This document shows positions 1 to 9,032 of a stretch of DNA of 64,000 nucleotides, one piece after another. Below the pieces are notes generated by a model. It had not been told where the DNA came from. It searched no databases and saw only the letters and a program-made list of their open reading frames with translations. Numbering within the stretch: the stretch's first letter is position 1; each line of letters begins with the position of its first letter. The stretch is from assembly GCF_000212395.1 (NCBI RefSeq), contig NC_015499.1, positions 268,501-332,500 of the forward strand, in the 5' to 3' direction. The translations under genes were made by a program, and so were the position numbers. This DNA is from Thermodesulfobium narugense DSM 14796. Its GTDB lineage: Bacteria; Thermodesulfobiota; Thermodesulfobiia; Thermodesulfobiales; Thermodesulfobiaceae.

Positions 1-170
1 ACTGAGGATATTGTTGCAACATCTAACTCATTGTTTAACAACATATTGTTTAGGGTTGCAGGATCCGACAAGAAAAATTTATAACCAATTTTTTCGAATC
101 CCAGCTTTACTGGCAAAAAATTGTAAAACTTTATCAAACCAAATCTTAAAAAATTCTTGTTAGTTGTCAT
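1..170 (-). CDS. mqnA: MqnA, chorismate dehydratase of the futalosine menaquinone pathway (partial, cut by window edge)
   Basis: Only the first 56 codons are visible; the gene runs off the left edge. The ATG at 170 has an AGGAGA ribosome site directly upstream. The visible residues contain a Phe-Leu-Pro near residue 19, then DPATLNNMLLNNELDVATISS at the end. This is the pattern of MqnA-type periplasmic-binding-fold enzymes (a short N-terminal strand, then xxLNxxLxxxxLDVAxISS). MqnA removes water from chorismate to give 3-enolpyruvyl-benzoate, the substrate of MqnE. It sits 38 bp downstream of mqnE on the same strand, completing an mqnD-mqnE-mqnA order. A general substrate-binding protein is less likely given the neighbours. 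Confidence 0.8.
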   Translation of the reverse strand, partial: MTTNKNFLRFGLIKFYNFLPVKLGFEKIGYKFFLSDPATLNNMLLNNELDVATISS

Positions 171-208
171 TTTTTCTCCTAAATCTTTCTAAAATGAACA
201 AACAATTT

Positions 209-1216
209 TTATCCTATTTTCTCGTAAAGAGAATTTCTTTCGAAAGGAACAAGACCAATATCCGTTATCATATTCTTTAAGCTTTCAGCTGATAGGCCTC
301 CTGGTTCTGGAGAACCACCTTCATGCATAATCTTTTCATCCACTAAAGTGCCTTCGAGGTCATCTGCTCCTGCCCAGAGTGCCATAAGAGCACAATCTTG
401 TCCTATTGATGGCCAATACGCTTTTATGTGAGGAATTGATAAAACTAAGCGCGAAATTGCAATGGTTTTAAGAGTTTTAATGCTTGTTGCTGGTTTTATG
501 TGTCTAAATTTTGTATTTAAAGGTTGAAATTTCAAAGGGATAAAAGCCTGGAAACCTCCTGTTTTCTGTTGTAGTTCTTCTAGAAGACTCAGGTGGTCTA
601 ATATGTCATCAAAAGTTTCAAAGTGACCATACAAAATAGTAGCATTCGATTTTAATCCCATTTTGTGAGCAATCTCATGAATTTTGAGCCACATTTTCGG
701 AGATGTCTTCTTTGTTAGAAGCTTTGATCTCATAGAGTCTTTTAGTATTTCTGCTCCTCCGCCTGTAAGGGATACGCTGCCGTGATTTAAAAGGTCTTCA
801 ATTATACCTTCTATTGGTTTGTTCTCTTCTTTGGCGTAGAATTCAACTTCTACTGCTGTAAGAGATTTTATTGTGACTTTTGGAAGCGTATTTTTAATTG
901 AATCTAAGATTTTAAGTACTTCATTCCACTTCAAATCAGGATTAAGACCTGATGTAATGTGGACCTCACTTAACCATGTTAGATTTTGTAATTTAGAGAC
1001 AACTAGATCTGGCGTCAGCTTATATGCATCAAGATCGTTTTTATTTCTAGCAAAAGGGCAAAACCCACATCTTTCTACGCAAATATTAGTGAGATTTAGA
1101 TGAATATTCTTTGCGAAGAAGACGTTTTTGCCATACAAAGAATTTTTCTTTTTGTTGGCTTCGTTGAACAAATCGATTGGATTGTCTATTAAGTATTTTA
1201 AGTCTGCTCTATTCAT
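209..1216 (-). CDS. mqnE: MqnE, aminofutalosine synthase (radical SAM)
   Basis: 335 residues. Radical SAM cysteines are at 46, 50 and 53 (CVERCGFC), followed by TGGGAEIL and the diagnostic SNATILYGH stretch. The C-terminal ALWAGADDLEGT matches the MqnE branch; MqnC and CofH relatives lack the NATxLYGH motif. MqnE joins 3-enolpyruvyl-benzoate to SAM-derived adenosyl radical to give 6-amino-6-deoxyfutalosine. The ATG overlaps the end of mqnD by 8 bp and its ribosome site (GGAGATATTAAATG) lies inside mqnD, so translation is probably coupled. The product still needs deamination or direct hydrolysis and then MqnC, none of which is adjacent; the amidohydrolase at 49021-50301 is a candidate for the deamination. 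Confidence 0.9.
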   Translation of the reverse strand: MNRADLKYLIDNPIDLFNEANKKKNSLYGKNVFFAKNIHLNLTNICVERCGFCPFARNKNDLDAYKLTPDLVVSKLQNLTWLSEVHITSGLNPDLKWNEVLKILDSIKNTLPKVTIKSLTAVEVEFYAKEENKPIEGIIEDLLNHGSVSLTGGGAEILKDSMRSKLLTKKTSPKMWLKIHEIAHKMGLKSNATILYGHFETFDDILDHLSLLEELQQKTGGFQAFIPLKFQPLNTKFRHIKPATSIKTLKTIAISRLVLSIPHIKAYWPSIGQDCALMALWAGADDLEGTLVDEKIMHEGGSPEPGGLSAESLKNMITDIGLVPFERNSLYEKIG

Positions 1217-2033
1217 TTAATATCTCCTCTGGTATGCTGGGGATAGAGGGAATCAAAGATTTTTCAAATGCAACCTTGTACAATATATTTAGAGAGTTAT
1301 ACAAACTTTCTTGAAATTTAATAGTGTAATCGTTTACGTACATGTTTACAAATTTTTCGTTCATTTCAAAATTAAGATCTCTGCCAAATTTCATTGCATG
1401 ATTGAGTGCCTCTTGAGGATGTGCTTTGCCCCACTTTATGGATTCTCTTAATAGATTATTTATTGAAGTTCTTTCGTTTTTTAAGCTTTTGTGTACAATA
1501 TTTCCACCTAAAGGAAGGGGTAAGTTATACCTTTCATACCACCACTCTCCAAGATCTACTATCTTTTTTAATCCCATGTTTCTATAAGAAAGCTGCCCTT
1601 CATGAATTAATAAACCTGCATCCACTTCTGAGTTAATAACCTTTTCCATTATTTGATCAAAAGGCACGAACACTTCCTTGTGACCTTGTGAATATATGCG
1701 AAAGACTAAAGTTGCAGTGGTTAACTCTCCTGGAAGGGCAATTACTTTGTCTTCAAGATTTGTGAGACTTTTTTTTGAGATAAGTATTGGACCATATTTG
1801 TCGCCTACACTTGAGCCTACGCTCATGAGATCGTACTTGTCTATAACGTATGGCAAAGCATGATAAGAAATCGCACTAATGTGATAACGTCCATTCATAG
1901 CCTCCTTGTTAAGGGTCTCTATATCTGACAGTGTTTCTTCAATTTCGTATTTTGATTTGATTTTCCCGTGTGTTAATGCATAAAACATAAATGCATCATC
2001 AGGATCTGGGCTGTGTGCAACTGTTAATTTCAT
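1209..2033 (-). CDS. mqnD: MqnD, 1,4-dihydroxy-6-naphthoate synthase
   Basis: 274 residues beginning LTVAHSPDPDDAFMFYAL, the hallmark N-terminus of MqnD. It has the two-lobed periplasmic-binding fold and no signal peptide, so it is cytoplasmic. MqnD converts cyclic dehypoxanthinyl futalosine to 1,4-dihydroxy-6-naphthoate, the last dedicated step before prenylation. The ATG has an AGGAGG site 6 bp upstream. The gene follows the TetR gene by 21 bp and overlaps mqnE by 8 bp, so regulator, mqnD, mqnE and mqnA look like one transcript. Confidence 0.92.
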   Translation of the reverse strand: MKLTVAHSPDPDDAFMFYALTHGKIKSKYEIEETLSDIETLNKEAMNGRYHISAISYHALPYVIDKYDLMSVGSSVGDKYGPILISKKSLTNLEDKVIALPGELTTATLVFRIYSQGHKEVFVPFDQIMEKVINSEVDAGLLIHEGQLSYRNMGLKKIVDLGEWWYERYNLPLPLGGNIVHKSLKNERTSINNLLRESIKWGKAHPQEALNHAMKFGRDLNFEMNEKFVNMYVNDYTIKFQESLYNSLNILYKVAFEKSLIPSIPSIPEEILNE

Positions 2034-2054
2034 CGAAAACCTCCTAAAAATTAA

Positions 2055-2618
2055 TTATTTTTTTACTATTTTCAACAATTTTTCAATAAAAAGATCTGAT
2101 ATTTCGGCAAGTGATTTGTCGGATGTAATAGAATCGATTACAAACTCTGTTATTGCACCAACGATAATTGTTACAACAATATACTTTTCAATTTCTTCAA
2201 ATCTTTGATCAGAAAGCATATTGCAAAATAGCTTTTCTAACTTTTTTCTCACAGAAAATCTTTGCTCTTCAAACTGAGGACCAAGACTAAAGGCTTCAAT
2301 GAAGATGAATTTTGTTAATTCACGATACTTGTCTAGTATTCTAAAACCCTCTTTTAAAGACGATCTAAAAATTTCTTCAAAAGTATCACCTTTGGCTTTG
2401 GTTTCAATTTTTTTGATAAGTTGATCGCTTAACTCTTCAACTAGTTTTATTACCAGGTCTTTTTTTCCCGGGAAATAGAAGTAAAATGCTCCTTTAGAGG
2501 TATTTGAGTCTTCTACAATCTCATCAACGTTTGTATAATGATATCCTTTGTTTGAAAAAAGTCTTAAAGCGCTTTTTAGTATTCTATTTTTTATAACAGA
2601 AGTTTTTTTAGTTCTCAT
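2055..2618 (-). CDS. TetR/AcrR-family transcriptional repressor, probably autoregulated
   Basis: 187 residues. The N-terminal helix-turn-helix is typical: ILKSALRLFSNKGYHYTNVDEIVEDSNTSKGAFYFYFPGKKDL across residues 13-55. It is followed by a helical ligand/dimer domain with no close family signature that I recognise. The ATG has no Shine-Dalgarno sequence. A strong promoter upstream would start transcription at or next to this ATG (see the promoter entry), so the mRNA may be leaderless. The gene heads the mqn operon, suggesting control of menaquinone synthesis by a small molecule, although TetR proteins can also act elsewhere. The ligand cannot be read from sequence. Confidence 0.88.
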   Translation of the reverse strand: MRTKKTSVIKNRILKSALRLFSNKGYHYTNVDEIVEDSNTSKGAFYFYFPGKKDLVIKLVEELSDQLIKKIETKAKGDTFEEIFRSSLKEGFRILDKYRELTKFIFIEAFSLGPQFEEQRFSVRKKLEKLFCNMLSDQRFEEIEKYIVVTIIVGAITEFVIDSITSDKSLAEISDLFIEKLLKIVKK

Positions 2619-2624
2619 GTTGAT

Positions 2625-2666
2625 ATAATAACAGTTTTTGAAATATTTGTAAACCGACTAGTCGGT
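2625..2666 (-). promoter_or_regulatory. Promoter and perfect palindromic operator for the TetR-mqn operon
   Basis: On the minus strand a -35 box TTTACA (2653-2648) and a -10 box TATTAT (2630-2625) are exactly 17 bp apart. The perfect 14-bp palindrome ACCGACTAGTCGGT (2653-2666) overlaps the first base of the -35 box. A TetR dimer bound there would block RNA polymerase, which is the usual autorepression layout. The predicted start point falls on the A of the TetR ATG at 2618. Confidence 0.8.
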
Positions 2667-2841
2667 CTATAGATATTGAAATAACTCACAATTCAAAACT
2701 CAAGAAGAACCGATGCGTTTTTTAAAGGATTTTCCATTTTAAAATTTAAAAGTTTATTTTGTATAAAATTAGCTATATATTTAGTATATATGATAAAATT
2801 AATTAATTTTGATAATATTAAACAATAAGTCGGGGTGAATT

Positions 2842-3795
2842 ATGGGTACTCATGCTCTCTTTAAAAGATATGAAGGAAATCCTATTATTACAGCAGAGGA
2901 TGTTTCCTGCGAAGCTCACACCGTTTTTAATCCTGCAGCTGCAAAGTTTGAGAACAAAGTTATTCTTGTTTTGAGAGTAGAGGAGCAAAGAGGATTTTCT
3001 TATCTCATAAGAGCCTTTAGCGAGGACGGCATTAACAACTGGAAAATTGACGATAAACCTTTTATGATTCATGAACCCCAGATGGGAGAACAGTTCTGGG
3101 GGCTAGAAGATCCCAGGATAACTTACATGGAAGAATTCGATCAATATTATCTGACTTATGTTTCGTTTGCGCCAGGTGGTCCACAACTTTCTTTAGTTAC
3201 TACTAGAGATTTTGAAAGAATATGTAGGCACGGCAATCTTTTTTATCCGGATAACAAAGATGGTGCTTTTTATCCAAAAAGATTCAATGGCAGATGGGCT
3301 TTGATCCATAGACCATACGCAAGAGGAAGGGCTGAAATATGGCTTTCTTTTACCCCTGACCTAAAGCACTATGGTGATCATACCTGTATTATACCAGTAA
3401 GAGAGGGTTGGTGGGATTGTACTAGGGTTGGTATGGGACCACCACCAATAGAGACCCCTGAAGGGTGGCTTTTAATATATCATGGAGTTAGAACTACTGC
3501 TTCTGGATCTCTTTATAGGGTTGGATTAGCTTTGTTTGATTTAGACGATCCTACCAAGCTTATTTGTAGGACTAATAGATGGGTACTAGCTCCAGAAACG
3601 CCATATGAACTGATTGGAGACGTTCCTGGCGTATGTTTTCCATGTGGTGCTATATGTGATGAGAATACTAGGGAGATAATGCTTTATTATGGAGGTGCTG
3701 ATACATCGACCTGTGTGGCATTTTCTACTATTGACGATATACTTGACTTTATTAAAGAGGATCAAAAAATAGGAAGGACTTTTTATTCGTTATGA
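2842..3795 (+). CDS. GH130-family glycoside phosphorylase (mannosyl type likely)
   Basis: 317 residues with the GH130 five-bladed propeller pattern: FNPAAAKFENKVILVLRVE near residue 30, then WGLEDPRITYM near 89, GPPPIETPEGWLLIYHGV near 205 and a late YYGGADTSTCVAFS. Known members phosphorolyse beta-mannosides (mannosyl-glucose, beta-1,4- or beta-1,2-mannooligosaccharides) to mannose-1-phosphate without net ATP cost. No signal peptide, so cytoplasmic. Preceded by GGGGTGA, 4 bp before the ATG. Its stop overlaps the start of the GT4 fusion gene by 4 bp (ATGA), a strong sign that the two proteins act on the same glycan. Linkage specificity cannot be assigned. Databases sometimes mislabel this family as a pesticidal protein. 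Confidence 0.85.
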   Translation: MGTHALFKRYEGNPIITAEDVSCEAHTVFNPAAAKFENKVILVLRVEEQRGFSYLIRAFSEDGINNWKIDDKPFMIHEPQMGEQFWGLEDPRITYMEEFDQYYLTYVSFAPGGPQLSLVTTRDFERICRHGNLFYPDNKDGAFYPKRFNGRWALIHRPYARGRAEIWLSFTPDLKHYGDHTCIIPVREGWWDCTRVGMGPPPIETPEGWLLIYHGVRTTASGSLYRVGLALFDLDDPTKLICRTNRWVLAPETPYELIGDVPGVCFPCGAICDENTREIMLYYGGADTSTCVAFSTIDDILDFIKEDQKIGRTFYSL

Positions 3796-6083
3796 GGGGC
3801 ACTACAAAGAGCGCATCTCCAGATTTTAATGTAGCCTTTGTGGGCACGTATGTGCCAAGGCTGTGTGGGATTGCTACTTTTACCAATGACATTGCTAAAT
3901 CTGTCGCCAGGTGGTATCCAGATGATGCTTTTGAAAACAGATATGTAAGAGTCGTCGCAATGTCAAATGGCGTTTATTCGTACCCGAAGGAAGTCTTCTT
4001 CGATATTAGAGAAAAATTTAAAACGGATTATATAAAAGCAGCGGAGTTCATAAACATTTCAAACGTTAATGTTGTAAGCCTTCAACATGAATTTGGTATA
4101 TATGGCGGTGAGCACGGAAGTTATGTTCTTGATTTTTTAAAAAATCTGAAAAAACCTGTTGTAACAACTCTTCACACGGTGTTAGAGAAGCCAATCGAAG
4201 GTCAAAAAGAAATTTTAGAAGAGATCTGTAACCTTTCATCAAGAATTGTTGTTTGTGCGCAAAAAGCTCAGGAAATATTAGAAAGGGTTTATAGAATTTC
4301 ATCCGAAAAGATTTCTATGATTTATCATGGCGCTCCTGATGTCCCCTTTATGGATCCCTCGTATTATAAAGATATTCTTAATCTTGAAGGAAAAACAGTT
4401 ATTTTGACTTTTGGGCTCTTAGGTCCCAGCAAGGGAATAGAATACGGCATTGAAGCGTTAAGCAAAGTCTACAGAGATTATCCAAACGCTGTATACGTAG
4501 TGCTTGGCGCAACTCATCCAGAAGTAAAAAGACTCTACGGCGAAAGCTATAGGATTAGCTTGCAAAAAATGGCTTATGAGGAAGGAATAGCTGATAACGT
4601 AATTTTTATTGACAGGTACGTATCCTTCGAAGAATTGATGAACTTTTTGATTATGGCCGACATATATCTAACTCCTTATTTATCTTTAGAACAGATAGTT
4701 TCAGGAACCTTAACTTATGCAATTGCAGCTGGAAAAGCTATAATTTCTACTCCATATTGGTATGCTCAAGAAATGCTTCAAGACGAAAGAGGCATCCTTG
4801 TTCCGTTTAGAGATAGTGATGCTTTGTCACAGGCGCTTAGAAGGCTCTTAACAGATATACCTTACAGAAATAGATTGAGAAAAAATGCTTATGATTTTGG
4901 CAGAAAGATGATTTGGAAGAACGTTTCAAGAGAATATATTGAGCTTTTTGACGAAGCAATTAAAACTTATTCTAAGGAAAAAAATTTTATTTATATTTCA
5001 AAAAGAGACTTAATCGAAAAGGAATCTTTTCAAACAAAACTCCCTTCTGTTCACCTTACACATCTAAAATTCTTAACTGATGAAACAGGTATATTGCAAC
5101 ACGCTTTATACAATATGCCGAATAGAAATCACGGTTACTGCGTTGATGACAATTCCAGAGCCTTTATGGCTCTTCTCTTATATTATGAACTTTTCAAGGA
5201 TCAGAGCATACTATATCTCTTGTATAGATTCTTATCTTTTATTCACAACGCATTTGATGAAAAAACTGGCAGATTTTTAAACTTTTTGAGATATGATAGA
5301 ACATGGATTGATGAATTTAGTGAAGATGCGCATGCTAGAACTCTTCTTGCTTTAGCTACAGCAATACAGTGGCCAGCAGTTCCAGAATTGATTCCTATTT
5401 GTGCTACTATTTTTGAAAAGGGCATTAAGCAAGTTGAGAATTTTACATCTGTAAGAGGAATTAGCCTTTCTATTATTGCTTGTGATAAGTTTGTTAGAAC
5501 TTATCCGGGAGCTAAAGAGATCAAAGACATATTAATTAATCTTTCAGGGAAGTTGTTTGAACTTTACAAAAACAATATTTCTGATGATTGGATTTTTCCT
5601 GAAGATATACTTACTTATGACAACGCAAGACAGCCTCAAGCCTTAATTAGGGCTGGCCAACAACTAGGCAGTGATGAAATGATTGAGCTTGGTATTAGGA
5701 GCCTAAGGTGGCTAATAGAAATCCAAACAAATCCAGAGACACAATACCTAAGCATTATTGGGAACAGGGGATGGTATGAGAGAGGGTCTCAAAAGGCTCA
5801 ATTTGATCAACAACCAATAGAATTAAGCAGTATTTCCTGCGCGTGTATAGATGCATACTTTCAAACGGGTGACAAATATTTTTACAATACTGCTATGAAG
5901 GCCTTAAGATGGTTTTTAGGAGAAAATGACTCCTTTTGTCCTGTTGCAAGAGTTGAAACAGGTGGTTGTTATGATGGTCTAGAACCTCAGGGAGTTAACA
6001 AAAATATGGGAGCAGAGTCAACAATATCTTATTTAATGACGTTGCTTCATTCATACAAATTAACATTTAAAAGAGGCGATTGA
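3792..6083 (+). CDS. GT4 glycosyltransferase fused to a C-terminal helical-toroid-like domain
   Basis: 763 residues. Residues 12-395 are a GT-B fold GT4 transferase: VGTYVPRLCGIATFTND at the start, a LTFGLLGPSKGIEYGIEAL donor-domain entry near 205, and an E-x7-E-like region in YLSLEQIVSGTLTYAIAAGKAII. Residues about 425-763 form a second domain rich in paired helices (HLTHLKFLTDETGILQHALYNMPNRNHGYCVDDNSRAFMALL, later DAHARTLLALATAIQW), resembling six-hairpin glycosidase-like folds. No signal peptide or membrane segment. Translationally coupled to the GH130 gene, so a cytoplasmic synthesis/phosphorolysis pair for one oligosaccharide or capped solute is likely. The domain function is inference. 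Confidence 0.8.
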   Translation: MRGTTKSASPDFNVAFVGTYVPRLCGIATFTNDIAKSVARWYPDDAFENRYVRVVAMSNGVYSYPKEVFFDIREKFKTDYIKAAEFINISNVNVVSLQHEFGIYGGEHGSYVLDFLKNLKKPVVTTLHTVLEKPIEGQKEILEEICNLSSRIVVCAQKAQEILERVYRISSEKISMIYHGAPDVPFMDPSYYKDILNLEGKTVILTFGLLGPSKGIEYGIEALSKVYRDYPNAVYVVLGATHPEVKRLYGESYRISLQKMAYEEGIADNVIFIDRYVSFEELMNFLIMADIYLTPYLSLEQIVSGTLTYAIAAGKAIISTPYWYAQEMLQDERGILVPFRDSDALSQALRRLLTDIPYRNRLRKNAYDFGRKMIWKNVSREYIELFDEAIKTYSKEKNFIYISKRDLIEKESFQTKLPSVHLTHLKFLTDETGILQHALYNMPNRNHGYCVDDNSRAFMALLLYYELFKDQSILYLLYRFLSFIHNAFDEKTGRFLNFLRYDRTWIDEFSEDAHARTLLALATAIQWPAVPELIPICATIFEKGIKQVENFTSVRGISLSIIACDKFVRTYPGAKEIKDILINLSGKLFELYKNNISDDWIFPEDILTYDNARQPQALIRAGQQLGSDEMIELGIRSLRWLIEIQTNPETQYLSIIGNRGWYERGSQKAQFDQQPIELSSISCACIDAYFQTGDKYFYNTAMKALRWFLGENDSFCPVARVETGGCYDGLEPQGVNKNMGAESTISYLMTLLHSYKLTFKRGD

Positions 6084-6089
6084 TACTTT

Positions 6090-6917
6090 GTGAAAATTGG
6101 CATTAAAAGATTTAACGATGAGTATATATCAAATGAAAAAAAATTTTCTGTACTTGCTTTTGATTTAGGCAACTCTAGATTAAAATGTTCTTATTTTGAA
6201 GATTCGTGTATGAAGCATTACGGTGCCTTTCGATTAGAGGAAATTTTTGTCAATAGTAAATTTGACTCTAATCTTCTTGATAAGTGGTTGAAAGAAAACA
6301 AAATCGATAATAAGGTTAAGTGCTTTATCTCTTCTGTAAATTTAACCATAGAAAAGCACCTTTTGTCATTTTTGAACGAGCGCCTTTTTTCTGCTAAAGT
6401 AATTGAACCTAGGGATCTTGTTGGCATAATTGGGATTGAATATGATATAGATATGATAGGGATTGATAGACTGCTACACTCTATTGGAGCATCACTTTTT
6501 TATGGGGAAGGAGTGTGCGTTGTAGATATGGGGACAGCAATTACAGTTGACCTAACCAAGGAGAACGTGTATAAAGGCGGTTTTATCATGCCAGGAATAG
6601 ATATGATTTGTAAATCTATAAACCTTTTTTTGCCTCATTTGCCAATGGCAGATATTACAATAAATCATACCAACGTTCCTTCAAGGAATACTAATGATGC
6701 TTTAAATAATGGCATATTTTATTCTATAGTTTTTGGCCTTGAGGGCATTATTAGGTCATGGCATGAAAAGTTTGGCGACTTTACTACTGTTTTGACCGGT
6801 GGTAGTGCAAGGTTTTTTGAAAGCGAGTTGTCATGGCCATATTTTCCTCATCTAACTCTTTGGGGAATATATAGATACGCAGAGTACAAAGAATCTTTGA
6901 ATGAGAAAAGTTCTTAG
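6090..6917 (+). CDS. coaX: Type III pantothenate kinase
   Basis: 275 residues with the type III PanK motifs: phosphate-binding LAFDLGNSRLK near residue 23, GIDRLLHSIGA near 124, VVDMGTAITVDL near 143 and the GGFIMPGIDMICKSI loop near 165. It phosphorylates pantothenate in the first step of coenzyme A synthesis. The start is a GTG only 6 bp after the GT4 gene, with GAGG about 14 bp upstream, so the N-terminus is slightly uncertain. panC, which makes its substrate, lies at 38366. About 15-20 extra residues precede the usual domain start. Confidence 0.9.
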   Translation: MKIGIKRFNDEYISNEKKFSVLAFDLGNSRLKCSYFEDSCMKHYGAFRLEEIFVNSKFDSNLLDKWLKENKIDNKVKCFISSVNLTIEKHLLSFLNERLFSAKVIEPRDLVGIIGIEYDIDMIGIDRLLHSIGASLFYGEGVCVVDMGTAITVDLTKENVYKGGFIMPGIDMICKSINLFLPHLPMADITINHTNVPSRNTNDALNNGIFYSIVFGLEGIIRSWHEKFGDFTTVLTGGSARFFESELSWPYFPHLTLWGIYRYAEYKESLNEKSS

Positions 6918-6962
6918 TTTAAAGTTAAATATATTCAATAAAATTTTGAAAGGGATGGTAAT

Positions 6963-9032
6963 ATGGGGAAAACTATCAAAACAATTAGTTTAGCCTCTCA
7001 TGTTGGGGCAGGGAAAACTTCACTAACCGAAGCGCTTTTGTTTCATGCAAAAAAGATTTCAAGGTTAGGTTCTGTAGATTCTGGGAATACTGTTACAGAT
7101 TATGATGTAGAAGAGATAAAAAGAAAAATGACTCTTGCGCTTTCTGTAGTAAACTTCGAAGAGGAAGGTACTAAATATAACATTATTGATACGCCAGGAT
7201 TTTTTGATTTTGAAAGCGATGTGGTAGCTGCAGAAAGCGTGTCGGACGGCTTGGTTTTACTATTAAATGCTACAAGCTCGCTGGAAGTTGGCATCGAGAA
7301 GATCTTAAAGAGACTAAGGGCGAATCCAAAACCGTTTATGGTTGTAGTAAACAAAATGGACAAAGAGGGATCAGATTTTTTTAGCGCTGTCAGTGAATTA
7401 AGATCAAAGTCTTTAGGCTTTAATATTGCTTGTATGTATCTGCCTTTTGGCAATGCAGGTGAGTTTAAAGGTATGGTCCATGTAATGAGCAAAAAAAGCA
7501 TCGTCTTTGATGGTGATTTCAAATTTCATCTTGAAGAATCATTTCCAAAAGAATTGGAATCAAAAATTGAAGAAGAGCAAGAAAGATTAAAAGAGGCTGC
7601 GGCTGAGGGCGATGACGCTATTTTGGAAAAATATCTTGCAGGAGAAGACCTGAGCGAGGAAGAAATTGTTTCAAGTTTGAAAAATGCGGTAAAGCTCGGT
7701 AAGACTGCTTTGGTAATACCCGTTTCTTCTGTAAAGGGCTACGGTATAGCCCAATTGGTTAGAGCGTTTGGCTATTATTTCCCAGATTATAGTGAAAAAG
7801 AGAACCTTGAAGTATACTCTGAAGAGGAAAAGAAGGTTTTTTCAATAAGCTCAGACTCTGAGCTCATAATACAAATTTTTAAGACCGTGCTAGACCCCTT
7901 TGTCGGAAAAGTTAGCTATGCGAAAATTTTAAGTGGTTCGTATAAGGGAGAATCTGTTTTATATAACGTTACCAAGCAACAAGAAGAAAGGATAGCAAGC
8001 GTTAGCTTTCCGTTTGGCAAAGAGCCCGTTGTTACTAAAGAAGCTGATTGTGGAGATATAATCACCTTTTCCAAGCTTCAGTTTACGACTACCAATGATA
8101 CTCTTTCTCGCTCTAAGATAAAGTATGAGCCAAAAAAGATAGAGTTTCCAAAACCAACCTTTTTTATGGGCGTTTACCCAAAGGCAAAGGGTGATGAGGA
8201 GAAACTGGGTTCTGCTATTATAAAGTTTATTGAAGAGGATCCATCAATGTTCTATGGGAAAAGTCCAGAAACAGGCGAATTTTTACTCGGCGGTTTAGGG
8301 GATATACAGATGGACGTTCTGATGGAGAAGGTTAAAAGGAGATTCAAGGTGGAAGGTAATCTCGTAAAACCAAAAGTTGCTTATAGAGAGTCTATTAAGA
8401 TTCCGGTTGTAGCGGAAGGTAAACACAAAAAACAAACAGGAGGACATGGTCAATATGGTCATGTCATAATAAAATTTGAACCTATTGGCTATGAAGAAGA
8501 GTTTGTTTTCGAGAGCCAGATTGTAGGTGGGGTTGTTCCAAAACAGTATGTCCCTGCTGTAGAAAAGGGTCTTCGCGAAGTTTTGAGCAGCGGGCATTTA
8601 GCGGGCTATCCAGTAATAGGCATTAAGGCGATTTTGGTAGATGGATCTTATCACGAAGTAGATTCTAACGAGCTTTCATTTAAGATGGCTGCGCATCTTG
8701 CTTTCAAAAAGGCTATGGAAAAGGCGAAACCGGTTTTACTTGAGCCAATTAACTATATTGAGGTAACGGTACCGAAAGACTTTACTGGAGATGTTATGGG
8801 AGACTTGAATTCTAAAAGAGGAAGAATTCAAGGTATGGATTCTATAAAGGATTCTGAAACTGTTATTAAAGCATACGTTCCTCAAAGTGAAATTGTAAGT
8901 TATGCAATGGATTTGAGGTCTATTACTCAAGGCAGAGGTTCTTTTATAACCAGATTTGATCACTTTGAAGAAGCCCCTCCTCAGATTGCTGAAAAGGTTA
9001 TAAAGGAAGCTAATGTTGAAAGCAACAAATAG
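6963..9032 (+). CDS. Elongation factor G-like GTPase (EF-G paralogue)
   Basis: 689 residues with EF-G architecture: G domain (SHVGAGKTSLTEALL near residue 11, DTPGFFDFE near 75, NKMDKEG near 129), domain II, then domains III-V ending in the EF-G_C fold (MGDLNSKRGRIQGM near 605). The P-loop carries Gly-Ala instead of the Asp-Ala of translational EF-G. This places it with the EF-G-like paralogues found in thermophiles, whose role is unsettled. The main fusA, normally beside rpsL/rpsG, is not here. Ribosome site AAGGGATGG precedes the ATG. The 3' end overlaps the DNA ligase gene by 20 bp. Confidence 0.88.
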   Translation: MGKTIKTISLASHVGAGKTSLTEALLFHAKKISRLGSVDSGNTVTDYDVEEIKRKMTLALSVVNFEEEGTKYNIIDTPGFFDFESDVVAAESVSDGLVLLLNATSSLEVGIEKILKRLRANPKPFMVVVNKMDKEGSDFFSAVSELRSKSLGFNIACMYLPFGNAGEFKGMVHVMSKKSIVFDGDFKFHLEESFPKELESKIEEEQERLKEAAAEGDDAILEKYLAGEDLSEEEIVSSLKNAVKLGKTALVIPVSSVKGYGIAQLVRAFGYYFPDYSEKENLEVYSEEEKKVFSISSDSELIIQIFKTVLDPFVGKVSYAKILSGSYKGESVLYNVTKQQEERIASVSFPFGKEPVVTKEADCGDIITFSKLQFTTTNDTLSRSKIKYEPKKIEFPKPTFFMGVYPKAKGDEEKLGSAIIKFIEEDPSMFYGKSPETGEFLLGGLGDIQMDVLMEKVKRRFKVEGNLVKPKVAYRESIKIPVVAEGKHKKQTGGHGQYGHVIIKFEPIGYEEEFVFESQIVGGVVPKQYVPAVEKGLREVLSSGHLAGYPVIGIKAILVDGSYHEVDSNELSFKMAAHLAFKKAMEKAKPVLLEPINYIEVTVPKDFTGDVMGDLNSKRGRIQGMDSIKDSETVIKAYVPQSEIVSYAMDLRSITQGRGSFITRFDHFEEAPPQIAEKVIKEANVESNK

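Noticed and set aside
2842..3795. Label as a pesticidal Cry-like protein
   Set aside because: The sequence is a GH130 beta-propeller phosphorylase; the label is a known database artefact for this family and nothing toxin-like is present.
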